Assembly (NCBI GenBank): GCA_030531005.1
Contig: JAUMTW010000005.1
Location: 159,105-223,104, forward strand
DNA: 64,000 nucleotides
Direction: 5' to 3'
Source: Corynebacterium sp.
GTDB lineage: Bacteria; Actinomycetota; Actinomycetes; Mycobacteriales; Mycobacteriaceae
Each line of letters opens with the position of its first letter. Position 1 is the first letter of the stretch. Below the pieces are notes generated by a model, which saw only the letters and a program-made list of their open reading frames with translations, had not been told where the DNA came from and did no database searches. Positions 1 to 8,999 of this stretch are shown piece by piece. The translations under genes and the position numbers were made by a program.

Positions 1-458
1 CATGGAAGGCAGATGCCGACACCCCGCAGCAGATTGTGGAAATGATGGGCCTACAGCCAAAACATCCCCGCCAAACCCTGGGGGTGGAGCTCATTCCACG
101 CATAGCCCGACTTTGTCGTCCGATTGAGGCCAGCAGTCAGATCTGCCACAGCGATTTTTCTGGCACGGTACTTTTCGATCGGAACCAGGCGCCAGTGCTT
201 GTTGACATTGTTCCGGTAGTGCGTTGTGCTGGCTATAGTGCAGCTGTCGTTGCGGTGGATGCCCTTATCGCGGGGGCAGTAGACCTTGGGGTGCTACAGC
301 GTTTTGCAGGCGTTGCGCACTTTGAGCAGCTGGTATTACGTGCTCTGTTATATAGGCTGATTGTGCATTGTGCACATCCGTTGGCAAGCATCGAACTTGA
401 TTCGAACATTCGTTCTATTACGGATAGTGTGCTGTCCAACATTCATGTCACACTATAA
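1..458 (+). CDS. 3' end of TIGR02569-like actinobacterial protein (truncated by window edge)
   Basis: The reading frame is open from the first bases of the window to the stop at 456-458, so this is the C-terminal part of a gene that starts upstream. The visible protein is about 150 residues with no motif I can tie to a reaction. Position is the main clue: in mycobacteria a conserved protein of the TIGR02569 family (Rv3205c) lies a short way upstream of adnA on the same strand, and the gap to adnA here is only two bases, implying co-transcription. The family assignment is inference from gene order and general resemblance. No function is known to me. Confidence 0.6.
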   Translation, partial: WKADADTPQQIVEMMGLQPKHPRQTLGVELIPRIARLCRPIEASSQICHSDFSGTVLFDRNQAPVLVDIVPVVRCAGYSAAVVAVDALIAGAVDLGVLQRFAGVAHFEQLVLRALLYRLIVHCAHPLASIELDSNIRSITDSVLSNIHVTL

Positions 459-460
459 GC

Positions 461-3400
461 ATGCAGTTTCCCGAAATTCAGCTGTATCAGCCTAGTTATC
501 AACCCATCGATATTGACCTGCCATTTCCACATGCGCAGGCAAGTGATCTGGTGGGCACCTGGCGTATCCAAGGTGTTGCCGGCAGCGGTAAAACCAGTAT
601 CCTCGCAGCCACGGTCGCTCGCGCTGTGGCTTTGGGGATTCCCGCGCGCGAGATCTTGGTGATAACTCCTTCGAAGGAGACAGCCAGCTTCATCAATGCC
701 GAGATCACCGCGCGCTTGCGCGGCACAAGTTTTATCGGGGAGGCGAACTTCGCCTACTCCATCCATGCGATCGCTTTCGGACTGCTCCGCACTTGTATTC
801 AGCGCGATCCAAGCTTGCCCTTTGATTCCGATGTGCGTTTGATCTCTGGCCCTGAGCAGGATGTGGTGATCCGTCAACTCCTCGGTGAAATTGCCGCTGA
901 TGACCAAGCCCGCATGCAATGGCCACGCGAAGTTCAAGATGCGCTGGATTTTTCTGGGTTTGCCCGCGAGCTCCGCGACTTTATGCTACGTGCCTATGAG
1001 CGCGGTATTGGACCAGAAGAACTGCGCTCCATCGGCGAAGATGTTGCCGAGCCCCTATGGGTGGCAATCGCAAACTTTATGGCCCAATACGAGGAAATCT
1101 CAGCGCTGGCAGGCTCAGAGAACGTTAGCGCTTCAGAGCTGCTCAGTACCGTCGTCAAGCTGCCATTGCCAGAGATGCCCTGGAAGTACATTTTGGTTGA
1201 TGATGCCCAGCATCTTGACCCAAAGTCCGGGGAACTTCTTGATACTTTGCGTACTGAGGCGACCTTCTCTGTAGTGTGTGGCGACCCGGAACAAACCATC
1301 TTTCAATTCCGTGGCGCCAGTAGCGCATGGTTTGAGCAATTGATCTGCCAGCATGAGGTAAACCTCGTGCACTCGCACCGGATTGCCTCAATTCAGCGAC
1401 AAATTGCCCCGAGTCAAAAAAGTCATGATGATGCCATCGCGGCGACGCTCCGCCGCACCCATCTCAAAGAAAAGGTGCCTTGGTCGCAGATGTGTGTGAT
1501 CGTGCGCTCAACTGGGGATATCCCACAATTGCGCCGTAGTCTGCTTGCTGCTGGTGTGCCCGTGTATACCGATGGCACCGCTTTAGTGTTGGCAGAAGAA
1601 CCAATTGTCGCTGAACTTTTTGAAGCAGTGAGTGCAGCCCACCATGTGCAGGCCTACGCTCAAGCCTGGCTTGCATATACGGGGACGGATGCTGATGATG
1701 CTGGAACTGCTGTGCAAGCAGCACAGCTTGCGCAGTTACGCCGGCGGGCCTATGCCACAGTTGAGCGCTTAGGCCGTGGCCAGCTGGTTGGTATTGAGCC
1801 TTTAGTATGGCAGGGCTTAGTGCGGATGCTGCGCCGTAATGCCCATAAAGCGGGTATGTCCTTTGCTGATGCTGGAGCGGATTTAGGCCTGGATATGCTG
1901 TGTCTGTGGGTGGCCGAACTCACTACTGAAAGTGATGCCGCAGAACCACAAAGTCGCCGGCAGATTTACACCACGCTGCTAGACTTAGTACGTGCTGAAG
2001 ACGAGCCCTTTCTAAAACCACTGGCGCAGTTACGCGCGGTCATCCAGGCCCCGGTAGGCGCAGCTGGTGTGGAGCAGGTGCTATGGCGCATTTGGTCTAC
2101 CGCCAATATTGCTCGCAACCTACAAAACTTGAGCATCCAAGGCGGGGCGATCGGCTCCCAAGCAGACCGCACCTTAGATGCGGTGATGGCCCTATTCGAT
2201 ATTGCAGCAAACTGGGTAGAACGCCGCCCTGGTGGCACCATGAGTTCGTTTCAGCGCTATCTCATTGAGCAGGAATTGCCTGCTGGCGTGCGTGAACGCG
2301 CCACGAGTAGCCGCGATGCGGTGCGCTTGGTGACTGCCCACGGTGTGAGCGGACACGAATGGCACACCGTGATTCTGGCACAAGTGCAAGAACAGGTCTG
2401 GCCTGCCTTCAACCCCCAAGGCACTTTGCTCAAGCGAGAGGCTTTTGTGGACTACTGTGATCGCGGCATCCATCCAGATACCTACATTGCCCGAACTGCC
2501 GAGCAGCTGCGAAGTGAAGAAAACCTCTTCCACGTTGCCTTAACCCGTGCCAGTGATGCCGTCGTGGTCTTGGCCATTGATGACGAACATGCCAAAATTC
2601 CACTGGTACCCTCGCGCTTTCTACATCATTTGCATCCAGCAGAAGAAGTACTCGGGGCCGCAGAACAATTACACCAAGACCATAGTGATGCCATTGATAT
2701 GCGCGATGATGTCCAACTTGGTGAGCAAATACGGGTATTAAGCGCCCCAAATCTGGTAGCGGAGCTACGCCGCGTACTGGCAATGGACATTCCAGAACAA
2801 ATTCGACAGCAAGCTTTGCGCCAACTGGCGCGCCTGGCAACAGCTGGAGTACCTGGCGCTGATCCACAGCAGTGGTGGGGCAAGCAACCAAGTAGCACTG
2901 CTAGTGTGCCGCAGTCAGTGCTGTCGCCATCCACGGTGGAAGAGGCCTTGACCTGTCCGTTGCGTGGTGCACTCAAAAATGCATTTCCCAGTAACTCCAC
3001 TGAATCTATCCTCGCCGGCAATATTGTGCACAAAGCCGCAGAAGCCATTACCACCGGGCTGCCGCATGATGCGGTAGTGGAGGCAGCGAGCAGCCTTTAT
3101 GCTAGCTGCTTGAATATGCCGCAATGGTGGCGTAATGATGCCATTAAGACTTTCCGGGAAACCTTGCGCTGTTTGGCGCTGTGGTTGAGTAAGCATACCG
3201 ATACTGCCAAGCTTGTTGAGATTCCAGTTAACGTTGAAATTCCGGTTCCTACTGATGAGGATGCAAACGCTGAGCTCTTAGCAGGCACAGCATCGGAACC
3301 CGTGGTAATCAAGGGCCGCATTGACCGGCTTTTAGAGACTAAAGATGGCTACACCGTTATTGACTTCAAGACCTCAAAGTCGCCCAAAACGAAAAAACAG

Positions 3401-3730
3401 GCCGAAGAAAACCCACAGTTGCGTACCTACCAAGTAGCCCTCGAGCACGGAGAACTCTATAACGGCGAAATCCGTACTGGAACCGGGTTGCCGACTGCAG
3501 GGGCATGCTTGGTCTACCCCGCTCGTAGGCTCAAAGGCGGAGTCGCCAATGAACGTTTTCAATCAGCCCTTGATGCGGAAAGTAGCAAGCAATGGACCCA
3601 CACTCTCTTTGAATTACGAGACCAACTCACTGCCACCGACATAGCCGCTGTGGAATCGAGCGAATGCTCCCACTGCCCAATTTTGCCCATGTGCCCCGCG
3701 AAAACGGAAGGAGCAAGCCTCTTATCATGA
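461..3730 (+). CDS. adnA: AdnA subunit of the AdnAB helicase-nuclease (UvrD-like motor plus RecB-type nuclease)
   Basis: This is a 1089-residue protein of the usual AdnA size. Walker A is GVAGSGKT at residues 38-45, a Walker B-like ILVDDAQH lies near 243-250 (canonical form is DEXQ) and motif III is GDPEQTIFQFRG. The C-terminal RecB-family nuclease shows GRIDRL, VIDFKTSK and QLRTYQ. A cysteine in EALTCPLRG together with a final ECSHCPILPMCP forms the Cx(n)CxxCx5C pattern of AddB/Cas4-type Fe-S nucleases. In mycobacteria AdnAB resects double-strand breaks and AdnB supplies the main motor, so the atypical Walker B fits AdnA being the weaker ATPase. The start follows the previous stop by two bases; the stop overlaps adnB by ATGA, pointing to translational coupling. 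Confidence 0.93.
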   Translation: MQFPEIQLYQPSYQPIDIDLPFPHAQASDLVGTWRIQGVAGSGKTSILAATVARAVALGIPAREILVITPSKETASFINAEITARLRGTSFIGEANFAYSIHAIAFGLLRTCIQRDPSLPFDSDVRLISGPEQDVVIRQLLGEIAADDQARMQWPREVQDALDFSGFARELRDFMLRAYERGIGPEELRSIGEDVAEPLWVAIANFMAQYEEISALAGSENVSASELLSTVVKLPLPEMPWKYILVDDAQHLDPKSGELLDTLRTEATFSVVCGDPEQTIFQFRGASSAWFEQLICQHEVNLVHSHRIASIQRQIAPSQKSHDDAIAATLRRTHLKEKVPWSQMCVIVRSTGDIPQLRRSLLAAGVPVYTDGTALVLAEEPIVAELFEAVSAAHHVQAYAQAWLAYTGTDADDAGTAVQAAQLAQLRRRAYATVERLGRGQLVGIEPLVWQGLVRMLRRNAHKAGMSFADAGADLGLDMLCLWVAELTTESDAAEPQSRRQIYTTLLDLVRAEDEPFLKPLAQLRAVIQAPVGAAGVEQVLWRIWSTANIARNLQNLSIQGGAIGSQADRTLDAVMALFDIAANWVERRPGGTMSSFQRYLIEQELPAGVRERATSSRDAVRLVTAHGVSGHEWHTVILAQVQEQVWPAFNPQGTLLKREAFVDYCDRGIHPDTYIARTAEQLRSEENLFHVALTRASDAVVVLAIDDEHAKIPLVPSRFLHHLHPAEEVLGAAEQLHQDHSDAIDMRDDVQLGEQIRVLSAPNLVAELRRVLAMDIPEQIRQQALRQLARLATAGVPGADPQQWWGKQPSSTASVPQSVLSPSTVEEALTCPLRGALKNAFPSNSTESILAGNIVHKAAEAITTGLPHDAVVEAASSLYASCLNMPQWWRNDAIKTFRETLRCLALWLSKHTDTAKLVEIPVNVEIPVPTDEDANAELLAGTASEPVVIKGRIDRLLETKDGYTVIDFKTSKSPKTKKQAEENPQLRTYQVALEHGELYNGEIRTGTGLPTAGACLVYPARRLKGGVANERFQSALDAESSKQWTHTLFELRDQLTATDIAAVESSECSHCPILPMCPAKTEGASLLS

Positions 3731-6700
3731 TTACTGCAGCAGCGATTTCCGAAGCCCTTGGCCAGCGTTTTGCCCCAAACGCAGAACAAACTGCCGTCAT
3801 CGAATCGGATCCGCACCGTGCGATGCTGGTTGTCGCCGGGGCCGGGGCAGGTAAAACCGAAACAATGGCAGCCCGGGTAGTCTGGCTCGTAGCCAATGGG
3901 CACATTTCCCCCGACCGTGTCTTAGGGCTGACCTTCACTAATAAGGCTGCGCGCGAATTAGCCGAACGCATCCGCAAGCGCCTAGAATCCCTGGCTGAAT
4001 CCGGGGTACACCCCGAGGGCATGGACGCAGCTGATTTCCGTGAATTGCTCAAAACCTCTGAGCCAACTGTGCTGACCTACGATGCCTACGCAGCGAAAAT
4101 CGTCGGCGAATATGGACTCCTGGTTCCGTGCGAGCCGGGTGCTCGGGTGATAACCGGCGCTGAACAATTCATGCTGGCGCGTGAAATCCTGCAGGACTAC
4201 AAACCTGCCGCCGAGCTGCGTAGTAATGAAGGCTCCGTGCTGCGACCGGATACCATCGTGGATCGCGTTCTCGAACTCGACGCAGAGTTGCGCAATAACC
4301 AACTCAGTGTTGCCGAGGTCGAACAATACACCACTGAATTGCTTGCAGAATTTTCCAGTTTCGAAGACAAGCTCACCTTCCATTCGGAAACTCAAAAGTT
4401 CATCAGCGCCCAAGAACAGCGACGGCAGCTACTGCCCTTGCTCGAGCTATATCGCAAAGAACTCGCGCAGCGCAACCTGATTACCTTCGGCGCTCAAATG
4501 GAATATGCCGCAACTGTGGCCCAAAAATCTGCACGCGTGCGTAAAGAACAACGCCAACGCTTCGGTGTCATCATGCTCGATGAGTATCAAGACACGAGCC
4601 ATGTGCAACGTATTTTGCTGCGCGAACTCTTCCGCGGTAAAAGTGTTACCGCTGTTGGTGATCCCATGCAATCCATCTATGGATGGCGTGGGGCGACTGC
4701 CGCCAATCTGGAGCGGGTTATCGAAGATTTCAGTACCCCAGAGTATCCGGCCCAGCGCTACCAGATGACCACCAGCTTCCGAAACCCCAGCACGGTGCTT
4801 GAAGTCGCCAATGTGGTGGCCAATAGTCTGCAACCAGTAGACGCTACGGAACGCAGCGTTGCAGAACTACAAGCACATCCGAGCAATGGAGCCGGAGAAG
4901 TCGAGCTGAGCTACTTTGCCAACAGTACGGCCGAACTTGAATGGATCGCCACCGAATTAGAGCAGCGTGAAGGTAGTGCCGCAGTACTCGTGCGTACTAA
5001 TTCCCTCGGCGTTCAAATCGCCCGTGTTTTGGATCAACATGGTATTCCTTGCGAAATCATTGGCCTTGCAGGTCTTCTTGGGGTACCAGAAGTTGCCGAC
5101 CTCCGCGCACTTGCTACCTTGCTGATCCATCCTGATGATGATGCCGCTGCGGCGCGTATTCTCGGTGGTCCACTGCTGAATCTTGGCGCAACTGATTTGT
5201 TGGCCCTCGGGAAGTGGGAACAAGCTCTAACACGCCATCACCGGGTCACCCCCACAGTGGAAAGCCTTGATGCACCTGCGTTACGTGCTTTGAACTTTGA
5301 ACTACCTGATACTCAAGCCCAACAACAGTGGGAGAGCTACGTCCAGGCACTGCTGGCATTTCGAAGCAATCATGAACAACCAAGCATAGGCCTGTGTGCC
5401 GCCATTGCCACTTGGGTAGAAACCGATAATGCCGCTTTGCGAGACGCAAATCTCAAAACGCCCAAATTCTCTTCGGAGGCGCGCAAACGCCTGCGCACCT
5501 TCCACCGCAGCCTGAGCAAACTGCGGACCTTGGCCTTGCACTACAGCCTCGCAGACCTTTTTGCCGAAATTGAGCAAGCCTTTGGGCTTCGAACCGAAGT
5601 CTTACAGCGCGCTCACCCCCATTCTCCGGGGGTCGCAGGTGTGAGTCATCTCGATGCCTTTGCTCGGCATGTGGTGGACTACACTCGCAGTATTGGTGGT
5701 GACTTGGCAGCCTTCCTAGACTATTGCACGATTGTTGCCGAACATGATGATGGGTTTAGCCGTGGTGAAGTCACCCCACGTGAGGACTGCGTGCAGATCC
5801 TCACCATTCACAAAGCCAAAGGCTTGGAATGGGATACCGTCGCCGTTATTGGTGCCCAGGAAGCCAAGTACCATAAGAGCCCGAGCTTCTGGGGAACAAC
5901 TGCCAGCATTGTTCCCACCGCCTTGCGTGGGGATCGTCAGCGCAGTAGCAATGACTCCATCGGCATACCCGTGTTACCAGCCCATATCTTCGATGATGCC
6001 CGGGAGCGATTGGCAACGTCGACGGAGAAAAATCTGCAGAAAAGCGTTGAAGCCGAAATTCGTGGTGCATTCGACGCGCATAAGGACGCATTAAAGCAGA
6101 CTAACTTCGCAGAAGGTGATCGCCTGTTTTATGTGGCACTGACCCGGGCCAGCAAGAAGCTTTATATCAGTGGCAGCCAGGAAACCGATATGAAGCAGCG
6201 TCCTCAAAAGCCTCTGGAGGTATTCCAAGAAATAAAAGATGGCGCTAGCGGAGCACATGTGGCTTATTGGGCTCTCGATAGAGGAGCGGATAGCGTCGAT
6301 GCAGCAGAGGAGACAGCGCTCGTAGGGGCGGCAGCACTGGATCTGGCAAGCAGCGCTCAACCTCAAACGCCAGTCAACTTCCCTCGCAATTATGAGGTGG
6401 CCGGTGCCCACGAATTGGCTGACATTTTGGTGAGCGAGGAAATCCCAGCATTTGATGACTCCTTTGGTCTCGCAGCGCTGTGGGAAGCCGATGTTGATGC
6501 TCTCATTGCAGAGCACAAGGCGCTTGCGCAGCCGCAACTCGAAGTTGAGCTGCCAACCCAGTTATCGCCGACTTCTTTTATTGCCCTGCATGAAGATCCC
6601 ACCGATTATGCCCGCCGGCTTGTGCGCCCCATTCCTTTTGAGCCAGTACCTTTTGCCAAGCGTGGTACGGCGTTCCATCAATGGGTTGAAGATGTCATGC

Positions 6701-7194
6701 ACCAAGGCGATGTGCTCTTAGAAGAACCAGCAATTGCTATGGAAGCCGACATGGCAGAAGACATGCTGGATAGCACTTTGCGTGAGCTGAAAGACCGATT
6801 CCGCCAGAGTTCCTGGTACTCACGTAGCGGACTATTCGGCACTGAGATTGGTTTCCAAATCGAACTTGGAGGGCACACCTTCAACGGCCGCATCGACGCA
6901 GTCTATCGCGACCCCGATGGCAGCTGGGTCATAGTAGACTGGAAGACCGGCAGAATGCCGAGTGCTCCAGTAATGCGCCAAAAGGAACTTCAGCTCGCCC
7001 TGTACCGCCTGGCATGGGCAGCACGCCAAGGTATTTCCCCTGAAGAAGTCAAAGCCGCCTTCTACTACGTGGCTCATGATCACACCCAGTGGTGCACGGA
7101 ATTGCCTTCCGAGAATGAATTGGCGGACATGCTCGAAGATGCAATTGCAGTTGAAGAGGGAGTAGTCTCAATAGATCATGCAGACAGGAGGTGA
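3727..7194 (+). CDS. adnB: AdnB subunit of the AdnAB helicase-nuclease
   Basis: This is a UvrD/PcrA-type helicase fused to a RecB-type nuclease, 1155 residues from the chosen ATG. That start overlaps the adnA stop (ATGA) and is preceded by a ggaagga ribosome site; the frame is open further upstream to 3664, but that would overlap adnA by over 60 bases. Walker A is GAGAGKT (38-44), Walker B LDEYQDT, motif III GDPMQSIYGWRGA, and a late helicase motif is RLFYVALTRA. The nuclease shows GRIDAVY, VIVDWKTG and ELQLALYRLA. The canonical Walker B contrasts with AdnA and fits AdnB as the lead motor. I see no C-terminal cysteine cluster like that of AdnA. Confidence 0.94.
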   Translation: MITAAAISEALGQRFAPNAEQTAVIESDPHRAMLVVAGAGAGKTETMAARVVWLVANGHISPDRVLGLTFTNKAARELAERIRKRLESLAESGVHPEGMDAADFRELLKTSEPTVLTYDAYAAKIVGEYGLLVPCEPGARVITGAEQFMLAREILQDYKPAAELRSNEGSVLRPDTIVDRVLELDAELRNNQLSVAEVEQYTTELLAEFSSFEDKLTFHSETQKFISAQEQRRQLLPLLELYRKELAQRNLITFGAQMEYAATVAQKSARVRKEQRQRFGVIMLDEYQDTSHVQRILLRELFRGKSVTAVGDPMQSIYGWRGATAANLERVIEDFSTPEYPAQRYQMTTSFRNPSTVLEVANVVANSLQPVDATERSVAELQAHPSNGAGEVELSYFANSTAELEWIATELEQREGSAAVLVRTNSLGVQIARVLDQHGIPCEIIGLAGLLGVPEVADLRALATLLIHPDDDAAAARILGGPLLNLGATDLLALGKWEQALTRHHRVTPTVESLDAPALRALNFELPDTQAQQQWESYVQALLAFRSNHEQPSIGLCAAIATWVETDNAALRDANLKTPKFSSEARKRLRTFHRSLSKLRTLALHYSLADLFAEIEQAFGLRTEVLQRAHPHSPGVAGVSHLDAFARHVVDYTRSIGGDLAAFLDYCTIVAEHDDGFSRGEVTPREDCVQILTIHKAKGLEWDTVAVIGAQEAKYHKSPSFWGTTASIVPTALRGDRQRSSNDSIGIPVLPAHIFDDARERLATSTEKNLQKSVEAEIRGAFDAHKDALKQTNFAEGDRLFYVALTRASKKLYISGSQETDMKQRPQKPLEVFQEIKDGASGAHVAYWALDRGADSVDAAEETALVGAAALDLASSAQPQTPVNFPRNYEVAGAHELADILVSEEIPAFDDSFGLAALWEADVDALIAEHKALAQPQLEVELPTQLSPTSFIALHEDPTDYARRLVRPIPFEPVPFAKRGTAFHQWVEDVMHQGDVLLEEPAIAMEADMAEDMLDSTLRELKDRFRQSSWYSRSGLFGTEIGFQIELGGHTFNGRIDAVYRDPDGSWVIVDWKTGRMPSAPVMRQKELQLALYRLAWAARQGISPEEVKAAFYYVAHDHTQWCTELPSENELADMLEDAIAVEEGVVSIDHADRR

Positions 7195-7204
7195 GTAAGT
7201 AACC

Positions 7205-8278
7205 ATGGCCATTCGTTTTTCCCGCCGGGAAAAAGAGATAGCGTACCTACCGGCAGAATATTCCGATCGCACTCTGCTCAATGTGGTGCAACTGCCCCAA
7301 GGTGAGCGGGTAACCCCCATTCGCTTGATCCTGCGTCGGCTGCTCTATGCGATTATCTTGATTGCTATTGTGGCAGTGCTCGTCTACTTCGAGCGCGACG
7401 GTTACAACATTGAGCTCACCTTCATTGATGCGGTCTACTACGCCTCGGTATCACTGTCGACGACAGGCTATGGCGATATCGTGCCGGTATCCCAACAAGC
7501 CCGCCTCATCAATGCATTGATCATCTCACCGATGCGGATTATTTTCCTGGCGATCTTGGTTGGTACTACACTTGCCGTGCTCACCCGGGAATCCCGCCTA
7601 ATCATGCGCATCCAGCGCTGGAGGAAGACCTTGCGCAAGCACAACGTCGTTATTGGTTATGGCACCAAAGGCCGGGCTGCAGTGGCAACCATGCTTGCCG
7701 ATGGCACCCCACCAAAAGACATCGTGGTCGTGGATCAAAATAAAGCAGCACTTGATCGAGCTAGCTCTGATGGACTCGTCTGTGTGCAAGGCTCTGGTAC
7801 CAGCTCTGAAGTACTGCGCCTTGCCGGAGTGCCCAAAGCCAAGTCAGTAATCGTTGCCCCCAGTGCTGATGACACCGCAGTGTTGGTTACCTTGTCTGTG
7901 CGAGAATTAAGCCCCGGTGCCTGGATCGTGGCTAGTGTGCGTGAATCCGAAAATCAGCACCTTTTAGAGCAATCCGGTGCTGATTCGGTAGTCATTTCCT
8001 CGGAAACTGCTGGGCGCATGTTGGGGATGGCAACAGCTACTCCCTCTGTGGTGGAAGTTATGGAAGATATGCTCTCTCCAGGTGATGGCTTCTCTGTTGC
8101 CGAACGCCCCGTGGGCGAAGACGAAGTTGGTGCTAACCCGCGCCACCTCGCAGATATTGTACTAGGACTGGTGCGCTCTGGTGAGCTCTACCGCATTGAC
8201 TCCCCAGAAGCAGAAGTCGTAGAACCCGGCGATCGCTTGCTCTACGTGCGCCGTGTCGTAGGATCGCAAGGATCATAA
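7205..8278 (+). CDS. Two-TM potassium channel with RCK/TrkA-N domain
   Basis: A membrane K+ channel subunit of 357 residues, homologous by family and position to Rv3200c. A first membrane helix (about residues 38-62) is followed by a pore loop with the selectivity filter TTGYGD, a second helix, then a cytoplasmic Rossmann-type RCK domain starting HNVVIGYGTKGRAA with the GxGxxG nucleotide loop, and a TrkA-C-like tail. The ribosome site aggaggtga lies within the last codons of adnB, and the intergenic gaps on both sides are 7-10 bases, so it belongs to the adnAB transcript. The ligand and physiological role are not visible in sequence. Confidence 0.93.
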   Translation: MAIRFSRREKEIAYLPAEYSDRTLLNVVQLPQGERVTPIRLILRRLLYAIILIAIVAVLVYFERDGYNIELTFIDAVYYASVSLSTTGYGDIVPVSQQARLINALIISPMRIIFLAILVGTTLAVLTRESRLIMRIQRWRKTLRKHNVVIGYGTKGRAAVATMLADGTPPKDIVVVDQNKAALDRASSDGLVCVQGSGTSSEVLRLAGVPKAKSVIVAPSADDTAVLVTLSVRELSPGAWIVASVRESENQHLLEQSGADSVVISSETAGRMLGMATATPSVVEVMEDMLSPGDGFSVAERPVGEDEVGANPRHLADIVLGLVRSGELYRIDSPEAEVVEPGDRLLYVRRVVGSQGS

Positions 8279-8285
8279 GCAATCT

Positions 8286-8999
8286 ATGCGTAGCCTACTG
8301 ATAAGCCCCCACGGCGAAGTGCCCATGGTGGGGGACACCATCGCACTCGTCGATCCCCAACCTGGACCACAAACCCCGATTGGCCCGGAACTTATTGCCC
8401 AAGAAGTGCCCCGCGACCAAGTCGCAATCTATGGCAGCCCACAACGCCCGGTAGAATCATGGGCACTGCGTGCCATCGGCATCGTTCGTATCGCTCAGCA
8501 GCAGCGCTACCATCCCACAACTGGGGAAGCAACCACGCTCAAACTCAGTGGAAAGGACGCAGGGGTATCCGAGACCTCCGATGGGGCAGAGGTATTCCCG
8601 CGCATCGATCCCGCGATCATCTGCCGGGTCACTAGTCCGGACAATCACTATCTGCTCCTGGGGCGTAATGCACTGCGCAGTCACTACTATTCACTGATTG
8701 CAGGGTATGTTGGCCTCGGCGAAAACATTGAAGATGCCACCGTGCGAGAGGTCAAAGAAGAAACAGATCTCGACGCATACGATATCTCCTATGTGTGTTC
8801 CCAATCCTGGCCTTTTAGTGGCGCACTCATGCTGGGCATGCAAGCACACGCTAGCGGCGAGCCCTACACCCGCGATGGGGAACTATTAGAGGTGAGCTGG
8901 TTTAGTGCGCGGGAAATAGTCCACCCAGATTTTGCCTTGCCCCAGCCCCACTCGATTGCCTACCGACTGATTAAACACTGGATAAATCAGCATGATTGA
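8286..8999 (+). CDS. nudC: NudC-like Nudix hydrolase (NAD+/NADH diphosphatase family), without a zinc ribbon
   Basis: A 237-residue protein with an N-terminal NudC-like domain and a Nudix domain. The Nudix box is GENIEDATVREVKEETDL, in which the usual glycine of REUXEEXGU is replaced by aspartate. It is followed by SQSWPFSGALM, matching the NADH-pyrophosphatase signature SQPWPFPxS. Classical NudC has a four-cysteine zinc ribbon between the two domains; here that stretch (about residues 75-110) contains no cysteine. Position between the K+ channel and uvrD2 matches Rv3199c. Expected reactions are NAD(H) hydrolysis to NMN(H) and AMP, or removal of NAD caps from RNA, but the altered Nudix box makes activity uncertain. 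The stop overlaps the uvrD2 start by 8 bases. Confidence 0.85.
   Translation: MRSLLISPHGEVPMVGDTIALVDPQPGPQTPIGPELIAQEVPRDQVAIYGSPQRPVESWALRAIGIVRIAQQQRYHPTTGEATTLKLSGKDAGVSETSDGAEVFPRIDPAIICRVTSPDNHYLLLGRNALRSHYYSLIAGYVGLGENIEDATVREVKEETDLDAYDISYVCSQSWPFSGALMLGMQAHASGEPYTRDGELLEVSWFSAREIVHPDFALPQPHSIAYRLIKHWINQHD

Noticed and set aside
1133-1391. Overlapping minus-strand frames within adnA
   Set aside because: Shadows of the adnA reading frame; no start signals or domains.
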